Assembly: GCA_001972305.1 (NCBI GenBank)
Contig: BDDD01000041.1
Location: 124,001 to 188,000 of the forward strand
Direction of reading: 5' to 3'
From: Cephalotus follicularis
Lineage: Eukaryota > Streptophyta > Magnoliopsida > Oxalidales > Cephalotaceae
DNA: 64,000 nucleotides
Part shown: piece after piece, positions 52,604-64,000 of the stretch
Layout: each line of letters starts with the position of its first letter
How positions within the stretch are numbered: the stretch's first letter is position 1
Position numbers and translations under genes: made by a program
The notes under the pieces: model-generated
What the model saw: only the letters and a program-made list of their open reading frames with translations
Told to the model about the DNA's origin: nothing
Databases searched by the model: none

Positions 52604-53522
52604 TTAAGTTTTACAACTTATTACAACTTGTGAACGGAATAATATATTTTAAATAAATATATTTGATCAAGTAATTATATTTTATTGCTTGAACTGTACT
52701 GTGCAATGTTTGTGACTGTTGACTGCTCAGCCGCTGTGCTGGTACTGTTGTTGGTTAGCCGCCGTGCTAACAACTTACGGAGGACTTGCTCCAAACCGTT
52801 CGCAAACGGGGATGGAGTGAGAGTGCTTGACGTTGGGGCCAGGAGGTGGCGACGATCGGGAGGACTGGACTATCTGGTTCCTTTTGGAACATTTTACTGC
52901 TTGTGTTATTATAGCCTTATGAGGTTATACCTGTACTGTGAGCATGCATATTTTTATATGTATATACGGAGACAAAATTACTGTGAAACTATATGTCATG
53001 TTGCATCATAATGCATTCATTCATGATACTCATTTTCATCTGACTCGAACTGTATTTATAAGTTTATTTCACTTAGCCGAGTGAGGACAAAGGCTAACCC
53101 CCTACTGTAACAGATTGATGGAGCAGATTTTGATATGGAGCCTACAAAGAGTTTTAAAGGAGGAGACTATGTTGTTCTTCTATCTTATGTATTGGATTAC
53201 TGAACAATGTTTTTGTAAGCTGGATTAATGAACATGGGTTATGTTATTGGATTATTGTAACAAAGGATTTTATGTTATCTCGTACTGTATCTTATCACGC
53301 TCCGTTTATGGGCGATCGACAATATTGTTGGGTTTTTATATAAACCTTATTGGGCGTCACGTAGTATGGGATGTGTGATGCGTATTTAAATTTGGCTCAT
53401 TTATGTTATTGCTTCCGCGACTGAAGGTTTTTATTTATAGGTATATTTGCATGAGCTGGATTTTACTGTGTTGATTGCCTTACCACTTTATATGTTGTCT
53501 TAAATTGGAAAGCGGGGTGTGA

Positions 53523-54339
53523 CTCTCAAGAAACTTACATAAAAAAGATCATTGAACAATTTCTCATGCATAACTCGAAACCTGTTAATACCCCAATGGA
53601 AAAATGATCTACTTTAAGCTTGGATCAATGTCCTAAGAATAATGAAGAAAAGAATCGCATGTCCAAAGTACCATATGCGGCTGCTGTAGGGAGTCTGATG
53701 TATGCTATGATGTGTACATGACCCGACATTTGCTATGCAGTTGGCATGGTCAGTCGTTATCAAAGTAATCCAGGAGAAGCTCATTGGATAGCTGTTAAGA
53801 GAATACTGCGATACCTTCGTGGTACAGCTGACCTCATCTTATGTTATCATGGAGGTGACTTAAGATTGAGAGGTTACAGTGATGCTGATTGGGCTAGTGA
53901 TAGAGATGGGAGAAAGTCCACTTCAAGGTATGCGTTCATACTTGGTGGTGGTGCTATCTCTTGGAGTAGTAAAAAGCAAACTTGCATTGCCCTTTCTACA
54001 ATGGACACAGAATATGTGGCATGTTCTGCAGCGGTTCAGGAAGCTGTATGGCTAAGAAGATTTTTGCAGCGGTTAGATGTTACAGCCCATTCCAAAGGGC
54101 ATGTTCTTATGTACTGTGATAGTACGACTGCATTGGCATATGTTAGGGAACCCAAGTACCATGGGAAGACCAAACATATTGATGTTCGTTATCACTTCAT
54201 TAGAGACATGGTAGCACGTGATGAGGTGATCCTGCATCATATCTCTACTGGCATGATGGTGGTTGATCCCTTGACTAAGCCTATTGCTAGAGATATGTTT
54301 CTTTCTCATGCTAGAAGCATGGGGTTATGTAGGATTTAA
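53523..54339 (+). pseudogene. Copia RNase H (10.1-kb element)
   Basis: After the solo LTR: SQETYIKKIIEQFLMHNSKP, VGSLMYAMMCT, a stop, then an open frame from 53746. It contains HWIAVKRILRYLRGTADLIL, YSDADWASDRDGRKSTSRY, SWSSKKQTCIALSTMDTEYV, MYCDSTTALAYVREPKYHGK, TKHIDVRYHFIRDMV and TGMMVVDPLTKPIARDMF. The G of the STSGY motif is replaced by R. Confidence 0.9.
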
Positions 54340-55437
54340 TATGTGTATTTGTTAATATTTCTATTAACTTGTATGATGACATATGTAAAGCTTTTAGTCA
54401 TTCCTAATATAATTATGCGTGGTTTATTATGTAATAATTATTTTATTATACACATTCTTGTAAAGTTGTCACCAGGCTTGATTTGACCTACTCACACAGG
54501 TAAATCACATTGGCGCTAAGATAGCGAGCAAGTTTAGACGTTTAAACTTTTGGTTCTTAAAAGTTTAGCAAAGTTAGATTAAATATTGTACGTCGCCTTA
54601 GCTAGAACTAAGATGAGACCTATTTACTTGGTCGATCATGGAGTATCACCACAACTCCATGTAGCTTGTCTATAGCTGAATATGAGATTTCAGACAATAC
54701 TTTGAGATTGTAATTGTGCTAGAAAACTCAGGTTAGGCGCTAGAATAGCGACTAGACCAAGATTCATATGGCGTTCTCTAATTTCTTTTGTATAGTGACA
54801 TGCCCATTTTTCCTTTTAGGAAAAACGCCATAGCATACATTTCATACCGTATGTGCTGTAAGACGACCGTTAGTGAAAGTGATAAATAAATCCCTGCTTT
54901 GTCACTGTGTGAGTCACTTGAATCAATTTTTTATGATTCTATTTGTGCCCTTATTGACTAGAAACTATGTCAAGAAGAGGAGACCAAATGATGCTATTTT
55001 AGTATATACCTTATGATCATGATTAATACGATTTCATGGGACATGTCTAGGAAAACAGTTAAGTCAAATTTTATTGACATGAGTGTTTTGGGAAGAAAGT
55101 ACGATAATACACTATATTGTGTAATTCATTGCCTAGGCGACTGTATCGGATTTAGTTCCGGATACAAGTCATGAGTACATGATATATTAGAGGGGTATAG
55201 CATTGTTCATTATACGAGGGATTGAAAATGCTATGTCCAGTGTAATCGAATTTTCTGGGGCATAAACGAGATATTTTTTTTTTAGTGATATGTTGTGTTA
55301 GTTTGGTATGACTTAATACAACATTCATATGATGTATTCTATTCGTGAGGTTGTACGTTTCATTTCCTGTATGAAGAGTTATGAGAGTTTGAGAATTAAT
55401 TGTAGAGATACTTTATGTCATGTGGGCGAGTGAGAGC
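54340..55437 (+). other. Long 3' non-coding region of the 10.1-kb Copia
   Basis: 1.1 kb between RNase H and the 3' LTR, unusually long for Copia. A phrase is repeated: TTGGCGCTAAGATAGCGAGC (about 54510) and AGGCGCTAGAATAGCGACTAG (about 54734 onward). The role is unknown and no reading frame is supported. Confidence 0.6.
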
Positions 55438-55823
55438 TGTTAGTATATGGGTTGGGTTTGACCCGACCCATGACCCATGAACCACCTGCATGAAATGGGT
55501 GGGTTCTATCTAACTCCCAGGCAGTTAAATAACTGTCTGAGAGTTATTTTAACGTATCTTTTGTTTATTTAATATGAGTAGAACTCTTGTAAGAAATGAG
55601 TTCCTCTGCAGAACAAAATAGATGCTTTTTCCCTCTCATCTCTCAATTAGATTATCTTCCTTAACTCTAGAAACATCACCAATCGTTTATAGGACTTGTA
55701 AACGTAGATTGTATCAGAGAAACTCTTGTAGCAAATCCGTTAATCAAGAACAGATTCTAATCTCAAGTCTATTGTAAGTATCTTACAATTATATTTTATA
55801 TTCATGGTTATTTTTATTTAATA
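55438..55823 (+). repeat. 3' LTR of the 10.1-kb Copia
   Basis: 386 bases preceded by a weak purine tract (GTGGGCGAGTGAGAGC). It ends TTTAATA where the 5' copy ends TTTAACA. Confidence 0.93.
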
Positions 55824-55828
55824 ATATT

Positions 55829-57657
55829 TAATAATAGGGCTTGGATAGGTAAAATCTTAAATCCGTCCCATTCCCTAATAGTCTTAAATAGCTTATCATC
55901 CATACATTTTCCACATAAAAAAGATACCTTCCTTTCACTGCTCTCTGAGGTTTTTTTATCTTTCGTTTTTTTTTCCGCATGTGTAATACAGATTAGTGTT
56001 TATTAAGTGCAAATCAGTCAATCAGATTCCTTTTTTTAAGGAAAAAAAAAAGTCAATCAGACGCCATAATAAAGTAATGGCAAAGATATATATGCAGACT
56101 GCAAAAGTACCTTACATTTCATTCAACGAGAGAATAAATGGTCTAAACAAACCCTTAATCCTTATAAAAAAACCAGTCTGTTTAACGGACAACGGCCAAG
56201 GCATTGTCCGTTACATTTACCAACACTTTTTTATTACTATTTTTTTTTTTCATATTTTACATGATAATTCACGTAAAAAAAACACTTAAATAATATAAGA
56301 CATAAATAAGTCATAAAATTTTTCAAGAATATATATATACACACTGTAGCAATAGATGTTAAAATAACTAAGTGCACAGATATAAATAAGATTTTACGTG
56401 ATTCGATTAATAAGACTGTGCCTACGAATAAACGAGATAAAAATTTTCATTGTATAATCAAAAGAACACAATATATACAAGAAAACTAGAGGTTGTTATG
56501 CTCGAGCGCACCAAGTTGCAATTATAAGCACAACGGCATTGTTTTGTTCAGCACAAGGTCGTTATTTTGCTTTAACTGTTTTAAGTTAAAGCACTTAAAG
56601 CAAAAAATTTGTTGCACATAATTACGTGTTTTCGCGTGCTTACCTCTAACATACTACATATACACATACAATTAAGACGAAACAATATTCGATTAGATTT
56701 TTACTGTAACTCTCACCCCAAACTAATATGTTCAAAACGCACAATAATTTAGGTACAAAATAATTTTATAGATAATAACATAATCTCGAATTTTTTTTTT
56801 TTTAGTATGCATAAAAAGAACTTTTTTTTTGCTATACACTCTAGAAAAAGGCTCGTTATCACTTGAGAAACTTAATTAATTCAATACATATTATGTAATT
56901 TATTAATTATTATTGTCTTTTTCTTTAAAATACAGAGGTGGAACCCACTTGTTAATGAAGCAAGGGACAATGATTCCGTCACACCGAATACCCACTCTCC
57001 ACTTAGCCCTTAACGGGGGCATTAAATTGAGAAGACATTCTCATGCGGCCATTGCAAGCCGACCGAAGCTAGCCTCATCAACTGCCCTCCCGCATTGTCC
57101 AAATGCCAGCTCATTCTTCACTTGAATACGTGCAATAAATTTGGACTCCAAAAACAGCCTTTGTTAACACACCTTGTGTCTTTTCCTTTTTTAATATGTG
57201 ATATATGAACATAGAAGATGCTTTTCACATGTACTATCTTGTCGAGATGACAATGTATATATCACATCGCCCAATTGTGGTGGATCCTTATTGAGGTTAT
57301 GGGTAACTGAAAATATCAATTATAAGGGATCCTCATCTAGATCAAACTATTTTTTTAACCGATTGTTTCATCCCACACGTCAAGCTGTTGTGTAGACTTG
57401 CCTTATTTCCCAACTAACTACTAATGACATATTAACACATATACACTGGAAAAAAAATCAAGGAAGTATATGTGTAGTTGAATGGAATTACTTTTCTTCA
57501 TTTTTGCTAACATATATACCTAGGTAAGTTGTTGTCTCGCTTAGAAACCTATAAAATTTCATTAAGAATCATAAAAGTCATTACAAGACAACGTAAACTC
57601 AATGTCGCATTGAGTCATAGATATAATTTGTATACGCATAAGTGAAAATCACAAACA
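55829..57657. other. AT-rich intergenic DNA
   Basis: No gene recognised. A GC-richer patch at about 56935-57125 has a 70-codon open frame without known motifs; its inverse strand reads GQCGRAVDEASFGRLAMAA before a stop, which I do not recognise. It may be a gene fragment. Confidence 0.4.
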
Positions 57658-58439
57658 GTAACTGTAAGAGCCCTAAATATTATAAAATATTATTTCTGGG
57701 CCTTATAATTATTTTCCCACTTTTTGGGCTGGACCCGAATTTAAAATGTATTTATTTGGGCCTCAATGGGGTATAATTTATGAAAGTGGGCTAAAGGAAT
57801 TATGCTAATTTCATTGGGCTGAATTTAATGGTGTAACTAGATTCTTGGGCTTTATTGTGAAAAGTGTAATATGGCCCAAGTGAGACTCAATTTCTGAAGC
57901 AAGTCCAAGGCCCAATGAGTAACCAATTTCCTTCAAGTTTCGTGAGAGTTCTAGACTCTTCTATTAATGTATATATATATGGATCAAGGCAGCCATAAGG
58001 AGGCTTTAGCATTTCACATACACTCTGGCGCTGGAAGAATCGAGAGAAGTGAAGAAAGTGTGAGTAGGGGAACCTGCTGATGGTAAAGAAGGAGAAAGAA
58101 ATAGTGAGAAAGGAGCTCCCTGGAGCCAAAGAAGAAGAAGCAATGACAAGGAGCAATGGAGGAGGAAGCAGAGAAGGAAAGAACTCTCCAATTCCAGGTA
58201 GGTTCTACTACCTACTCAGTGTTTACTGTTGTGTGTCTTGTTATGAAATTGAAATTGCTCTGCTTAGGATGAGATGAATGATATAAAAGGTAGAATGACT
58301 GAGATGGATTAAATGAAGGCATATATGAATAGTGTGATGTTTGAAATGAATGACCACTGATAGCCATATGTCGAGCTCCTATTGCGTGCGTGAGTCTGAA
58401 CTCAATGTTGGTATGTGTACTTATATATTAAGGGACTTG

Positions 58440-59700
58440 GCTACGTAATAAAGGGTAAGTTACGCGCCCGAGCATGAGAAGCCAAAGCATGGGTTTCAGT
58501 TTTCATGGGAAGTGACTAAGCAATACCCAACATGCACCCACACGAGCTCCTTATGTGCGTGCACTCCTGGCACGCCGAGCTCATCCACATGGACGTACCT
58601 CAGCACACAATGCCATGTGCAGAGGTGCCATTACCAGTACGTCCGAGGAGTGCCAGCTATGGCTCTCCATTTTCATGCGCCGAGGTTCTGCTGCTAAGTG
58701 CTCGAGGCTCCATTCCCAGCATGCGCTTGAGGCTAGACCTCCTCTGCAGACCATGACTCCAACGCCATCGTTGCCACGCCTATATCTCCTCTGCCCTGAA
58801 CCGAGCATGCACGCATGCTAGTGCTCCACTGTCCATGCAATCAAGAAACAGAGGATATGCCAGTGGAAGAGGATGCACCAGTGTAGTGCATCTCTGACTC
58901 CATGCATGCATCCTAAGGCACTAAGCGTTCCTCTACCATGGGCGTCACCCTCTGCCATGCGCCCAAGCTCTCCCTGCATGCGTTATCAGCATGCAACGCC
59001 AATTGATGGAGCTCGCCATGCATGCCGAGCTTCCCTCTGCCCAGCACCCGAGTAATGCTCCTCTGTGACCAATGCTTATGAGCATGGCGCCAACAGTGTT
59101 CTTGCGGAGAAGGTGTCCGAGGTGGCATATTGTTGAGCAGCCATGGCAGAGGTTCCTAGCTTCCTCCCTGTTAAGGCGCCCGAGATGGCAGGTTGTTGAG
59201 TAGCCGTGGTAGAGGTGGCACGGTGACAAGACCCCACTGCCGAGGTGCTAAAACATCAGAGGAACCATGGCCGAGATGGCCAGGCGCCGGGGCAGGCTCC
59301 ACATGGGGATCGTCCTATAGCCGAGGAACCATGTGCCGAGGATCCAAGTGTTGTACCGAGCATGCGCCAGGAGTCGTGCTCTCCTCTGCGTACTCCTTGG
59401 GCATGCAAGACGCTCAACCTTGGCCAACAACGCCTGTGAGCTCTCCTCTGCCAAGCATGCGACCTCTGCACGCGACATCACTCAACATAGCTCTTCATCC
59501 ATGTCGAGCTCCCCTCTGGCAACACTGGGATCTTCCTTCTCTGCACACCATGGCGCCGCAACAGTGATCAGTACATGCATCCCATGCATGCCATGGCGCC
59601 AGAGTACGCTTGCCCCATGCTGCCATGCGCCTATTCCTTCTCCTGCGTGCAGAACCTGCAGATAAGGCGTTTAAGGAGAAGAATGGCATGACGTCGGGGA
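58440..59700. repeat. GC-rich degenerate repeat block inside the solo LTR
   Basis: Recurring short words: CTCCTCTGC, CATGCATGC, GCCGAG(G/C), GAGCTC, GGCGCC. Open frames exist on both strands at once, as expected from low-stop GC-rich sequence and not from genes. No protein signature. Confidence 0.65.
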
Positions 59701-60169
59701 TGAGTGAATAAGAGATAAAGAAGGCTTATATTAATGTGAAGTGATAAGGCAAGGAGTATAATATATATATATAATTGATAGGTGCAGAGGATGATGCAAC
59801 GTGATGATGAGTTCTTTTATATTATAGTACGAAGGTGCATGGACAATGGGAAAGGAATTATTAGAAAGAAGGATAAGGACAATAAAGTGTATATGTATAA
59901 ATGTCTTCTGGCAAATGATATACGATGAAGAAGTGGCTTTACGTGTTTCGATTGCGGAAAGGAATTTAAGGGTAAATTAAGTGTGAATGCCCATGTACGT
60001 GCTGAGGCGAACCTTGTGCGAGGGAAGTGCCCTGTACAACGGTGAGCCCTGGTCTGGCTTAAGGAATGGCTTAAGGAAGCCAAAGAAAAAGAAAAGGGAA
60101 ATAAGCCAGAGAAGGAAATAGATTTAGAAAATAAAAGGTAAAAAGAAAAGATTTAGATAAATGGTCCCG

Positions 60170-60400
60170 AGTTGGTGAGCCCAACAGGGGAGAATTCCGC
60201 CGAGCAGGTGAACCTACGGGGTGAACTCCGCGAGGCAGGTGATCCTCGGGCGAACCGCCAACGGTGAACCTAAGGGTGAATTCCGCCAAGGCTGGTGATC
60301 CAAGGGGTGAACCGCGAGCAGGTGAGCAAAGGGTGAACCGCTCAGCAGGTGAACCGGAGGAGAATTCCACGGGCTGGTGATCCCAAAGGTGAACCATGTA
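60170..60400 (+). repeat. Degenerate minisatellite based on GGTGAACCGC / CAGGTGATCC
   Basis: About eight units of 25-33 bases of the form GGTGAA(C/T)(C/T)(C/G)CG..GAGCAGGTGA(A/T)CC occur head to tail. The units vary in length and sequence. They lie in the 3' third of the solo LTR. Confidence 0.8.
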
Positions 60401-61007
60401 TATTGACCATGACCATAGGATGACCGGACTAGACTCCTCTGATATTATTGTCATGTACGTTTTGAGTAGAGTAGTCCGAGGATAAATGATGGTGACGATG
60501 ATTATGCTATGGACTATGAATTATATGCCTGCACATTTATTCTCCTCTGCTTGTATATATTTATGTGATACTGTTATCTATATTGCATCTCTCATCTGCA
60601 TTGCATATTGCCTGCTACATCTGCATCTCCATGCCTGGGTGGGTTGTAGTTCCTACACGACCAGTGGTCGCTGACCCATTGCATATTAATGTAATGGGTC
60701 AGGTACAGGTGGAGCTTCGCAGCTAGTCGAGGATTGAAGCCCCGGGTGAGTCTCCTCCACAGCAGATCGATGACCGACTTATTTATATTTTTGAATACTG
60801 TATTTTTTTGACCTGCCGACATGTGGCAGAGCTTTTATTAACGGTATTGTATAACATTGGGTTTATCCACGTAATGATATTTAATTCCGCATGCATTATT
60901 ATATTGTTGAAATGTTTTAATTTCCGCTGAATATTAAATGAATGATACTGTTAGTAGCGCGTCAAACCTTGGGGGTTGACCCTTGGGGTTTGGGGCGTTA
61001 CAGTAAC

Positions 61008-62644
61008 AAAAAACGAATAATAAAAACAAAAAACACCATAATAAAAATATCTGAATATATAACTATGATATTATCAATTGAAAAAACTTTTATTTTATAC
61101 ATTAAAAAGGGATGTTAAATAATTGTTCGGGTTCCTTAGCCCACTTAATATTGGGACAATCCTTTAATAACTAATAAGCAAGTTTTACTTCTAACATAAT
61201 CAAGAAACAACCATCTTCCAAGCACACTATGCATAACACTCATGACAGAAAAATATAAAAATTTGATAACTCAGATTTAGATTGTACACCACCAACAACG
61301 ACACCTACAATGACAATTTTGGTACAAAGACCACGAGACATACACACTCGTACACAAATAGCAAATATATATAAAGTTATTTCTTGTGAGTTTTCAATAG
61401 TTATAAGAGATATATATGAGTAATTACCTTATCTTTAACTATTTATAAAGGAAAGTGAATTTGTCAGAGCAGGAATTCCACGATTTTTGCTCATAACATA
61501 AAAGATAACATCATATATAGCTAATATTGTTGGCGAAACTTAAATTCCAGCAACCAATGATTGCTACTTAATTATTCGACTAGCTGTACGCACCTTTGAA
61601 ATTCCTTTCTAAATAAATATGGAATGGCATAAAAAATAGAACTGAATCTAATTACCACGTAAATTAATTACAAGTCTACCACCAAATTTCTTTAAGAAAT
61701 AATTATAGAATGGCATAAAAACGAAATTGAATCTATTGCTTGCCACGTTAATTTCAAGTGGACCACCAAAATCAAGTAACATTGACAGTCAAATTTGGTG
61801 CATGTACGATATAGCATAGGAAAGAACGTGATCCACCCACACCCCTTCATGGTACGTTTTTTTGGACGTATTATATATGCCGGTCATGTCTTCATGCTTG
61901 GTTGGCATGCGTCGTGGATGACCAGCACTTGGTCACCATTTTGACGAATTACATTGATATTATAAGCGATAATTATATTTGTTAAGAGTTTTAAGGTGTT
62001 CCTTTGAGATTTTAAGTTGAGTTTTTTTTGGAGTTAGATGACGAAATTTATTTAGTTTTTTGCAACAAACCTTTTAGGCAAACATTGATAGTATCTTTTA
62101 ACCCGTTAGAGAAGAGGTTTTTAAGCAAACATAACTCATCACGTACACGTTGACACACTCAATCATAAAATGGCATATCATCAATTTAGTTGATTGTTGT
62201 TATTGAAACCTTCAAAATTAATTATGTGTATTTATATTATTGAGTGTATCTACATATTATCTAAATTTTTTTCTCAAAATATATACATATATATTATCTT
62301 TATTCTTCACAACATATTTTTATCTTAACAAATTTTGATTGGGTACCCCACTAGCAAATATAGCAATTATTCAATTCATGAACGATAACTGATTTTACGT
62401 GGTTAAACAGTTAAGCTAAAGAGAAAGCCAAGCATTTTTGGATCTGGTGCCCATTTGTGCATGTTTCGTTTTCACATTTAATACACAAAAGATTAGCCAT
62501 GTGTTCCGGTTTCAATAATCGTGTTGATATTTGGTACATGTATACATCTAAAAAAAAGTAAAGCACACACAAAACAATGAATTTGTATTTAGAAAATCTC
62601 CAAAATCTGCACAACCGCAAGATCTAAGAAATAAATATAAATCA
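61008..62644. other. AT-rich intergenic DNA
   Basis: No coding region, RNA gene or bounded transposon could be supported. A 69-codon minus-strand frame at 62411-62620 has no recognisable domain. Confidence 0.5.
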
Positions 62645-62986
62645 AAAGTATCAATTTAGTCCCTGAATTTTTGTTCAGAATATTTATTAGGGTCTGAACT
62701 AAAAAATAAATCAATTTATAGATCAAACTATAAAAATTGGAGAACCAAATTGATACTTTTATGTAAAAAATTCAGTACTTTTATGTGTGAATAAACATAA
62801 AATTACTTTAATTGTCGTATAAAGTTTAAGTCAACATCTAATTAATCCAAAATTTTAGGTAAAAGTATCAATTTTGTTCTCAATTTATCCAATTTATATA
62901 GTTCGATGTCTAAATTCATATATTTTTTAGTTCAGACCTCAATAAATATTTTGAGTAAAAGTTAAGGGTCCAAATTGATATTTCTG
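62645..62986. mobile_element. Long-TIR (foldback/MITE) element
   Basis: The left arm AAGTATCAATTTAGTCCCTG...GGTCTGAACTAAAAAAT matches the inverse of the right arm AGAAATATCAATTTGGACCC...GGTCTGAACTAAAAAAT over about 75 bases. The layout resembles 3139-3480, and both contain CAATTT followed by a CCC-type word near the tips. No coding capacity. The target-site duplication was not resolved. Confidence 0.7.
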
Positions 62987-63294
62987 CATAAATATAATGC
63001 AAACTAATATTTTTGTTAAGTAGTGCAAGTGAAATTAATGACTATGATTATTTTCATTACTTTGATAATATTAAATAGGCTTTGTTAAAAAGTGCTTTAG
63101 TTATTTTTCAGATTGGTTGATTATCAATTGAAGCTAATATAAATATGTGATATTTAGTAAAAAATGATGTTTTCGAAACAGTGGAGACAATCCACCAATC
63201 AAAAAAGTATTTGAAATAATTTTTATTAATAAATGATTAAACTTATTTTTTATTTATCTCCATTTTTTCGATAACATCATTATTTATTAATATT

Positions 63295-63296
63295 NN
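63295..63296. other. Ambiguous bases (NN)
   Basis: Two undetermined bases mark an assembly or base-calling uncertainty in AT-rich DNA. Confidence 0.99.
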
Positions 63297-63369
63297 GCTT
63301 ATAAAAAATTTTATTATAAGTTTGAAATTTAATTTGATATATAGTAAGGGTATTATAATATTTTTACTT

Positions 63370-63550
63370 AGATTCTTACCACATTCTCATGGTGAACCAA
63401 ACACTAGATTGAAACATTCCTATGAATCAATATTGTTGAACCAAACATCATCATGAGAATGACATTTCCAAAAATAAGATGTATGAGAATGTGATTTCTA
63501 GGAATGTTACATTTCCATAAAAAATGCTCTGAACCAAACGACCCCTTAAA
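63370..63550. mobile_element. Possible MITE end (GTTTGGTTC type)
   Basis: Ends AACCAAACGACCCCTTAA, whose inverse GGGGTCGTTTGGTTC is a form often seen at PIF/Harbinger- or hAT-type MITE tips. Repeated GAACCAAACA words occur inside. The opposite end and TSD were not found, so this is tentative. Confidence 0.35.
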
Positions 63551-64000
63551 TGCCTAAAAATAACCAATTAATTAGTTGGCATTATATTTTTTGGTGCTAA
63601 ACGATAAAAGTATTGTTTATTATCAAACTGAACGAATTAATAAAAGATAATATGACCTTATATAATCAATCAATTAAAAAATATTTTTAAAATATGTTAT
63701 TAGAAAACTTATTAACAGATACCCATCAAAAAATTGGCACAGATGGACACACAAAAGGAAAAAATATTATCCACAATTTTTTTTTATTTTTTCGGTTCTT
63801 TTGACCATAAACGTCGATATAAATAGGTTACCTTTTTTGAGTAATATAGCTTACATCAAAAGATTTTGAGTGATGCTATTAATCATAAGCGATGTGACAT
63901 CACAAATGTATCACAAGTAAGTTATCAAAATATTATTGGTGTGTTTTAAACACTATTATTGATGTTTTGATTTTTAATGAAATAATTATTAATGATATTT

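Larger units (their letters stand above)
50598..53522 (+). mobile_element. Solo LTR (about 2.9 kb) within the 10.1-kb Copia
   Basis: Starts TGTAACGCCCGG and ends about GCGGGGTGTGA, the imperfect inverted ends usual in long plant Gypsy LTRs. The flanking Copia reading is continuous across it (GL | SQET). No primer-binding site, polypurine tract or coding sequence is present. The expected 5-base TSD is not visible; a few bases seem lost at the right junction, so that edge is approximate. It holds an array of GTCGACGTC words and a 118-base tandem duplication. Confidence 0.78.
45724..55823 (+). mobile_element. Copia LTR retrotransposon split by a solo LTR
   Basis: LTRs at 45724-46109 (TGTTAGTATAT...TTTAACA) and 55438-55823 (terminal CA mutated to TA). 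TSD ATATT is at 45719-45723 and 55824-55828. The primer-binding site TGGTATCAGAGCC starts at 46111. Order: leader, gag, protease, integrase, RT, RNase H, then a 1.1-kb 3' non-coding region. Stops and frameshifts interrupt every domain, and a 2.9-kb solo LTR sits in the RT/RNase H part. Confidence 0.95.
57663..61002 (+). mobile_element. Solo LTR (3.3 kb) with TSD GTAAC
   Basis: Starts TGTAAGAGCCC and ends TGGGGCGTTACA. TSD GTAAC lies at 57658-57662 and 61003-61007. No gag, pol, primer-binding site or polypurine tract, so this is an LTR left by recombination between the two LTRs of a Gypsy-type element. The interior includes a GC-rich, repetitive 1.2-kb middle (58440-59700) and a GGTGAACCGC-type minisatellite (60170-60400). 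Confidence 0.92.

Noticed and set aside
58512..59689. Many overlapping open frames on both strands, up to 124 codons
   Set aside because: GC-rich low-stop sequence inside a solo LTR; frames overlap in antisense and show no domain or conserved start.
60071..60454. Minus-strand 127-codon frame with repeated GSPA/GSPL phrases
   Set aside because: The translation is periodic because it covers the GGTGAACCGC minisatellite; not a gene.

Overview
This is eudicot plant nuclear DNA. It is AT-rich, intron-bearing and full of nested retrotransposons and DNA transposons. It holds only two host genes that look intact, both on the minus strand, plus one dead host gene. The species cannot be named from the sequence.

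Layout. 97-3984: a decayed, intron-containing gene for ribosomal protein eS24 (minus strand). Its promoter motifs survive, but it carries two frameshifts, a stop codon and a lost splice acceptor; a truncated LINE and a long-TIR element sit in its introns. 3985-8046: intergenic DNA with a MITE, a retroelement remnant and a short tandem duplication. 8047-16792: a three-exon gene for a small plastid-type membrane protein. Its 7.2-kb second intron holds a complete minus-strand Copia element (8265-14871, target-site duplication AATAA), which itself contains a second, internally deleted Copia (8942-10309). 17786-23820: a 6-kb hAT transposon with dead transposase, interrupted by a solo LTR (about 19685-22054). 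24654-40294: a Copia element (TSD TTAAC) that has received three insertions: a gag-protease-only Gypsy element inside the gag zinc knuckle (27007-32900), a small hAT element inside RT/RNase H (35614-36261) and a Mutator-like element inside the 3' LTR (37812-39990). 43050-43949: an intact DUF868-family gene. 45724-55823: a third Copia (TSD ATATT), split in RT by a 2.9-kb solo LTR. 57663-61002: a 3.3-kb solo LTR (TSD GTAAC). 61008-64000: AT-rich DNA with a long-TIR element and a two-base N gap.

Most insertions could be delimited to the base by paired terminal repeats plus target-site duplications, so the order of events can be read directly. No element keeps uninterrupted coding capacity; the nested Copia RT-RNase H frame comes closest, with one stop codon.

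The most unusual signal is shared by unrelated elements. Dense arrays of a degenerate CpG-rich palindromic word (type ACGTCGACGT, or GACGTCAACGC) occur in the Gypsy LTRs, in one solo LTR, in the small hAT element and in the leader of a Copia. The other notable structure is a Mutator-like element whose two pairs of long terminal repeats interlock instead of nesting.
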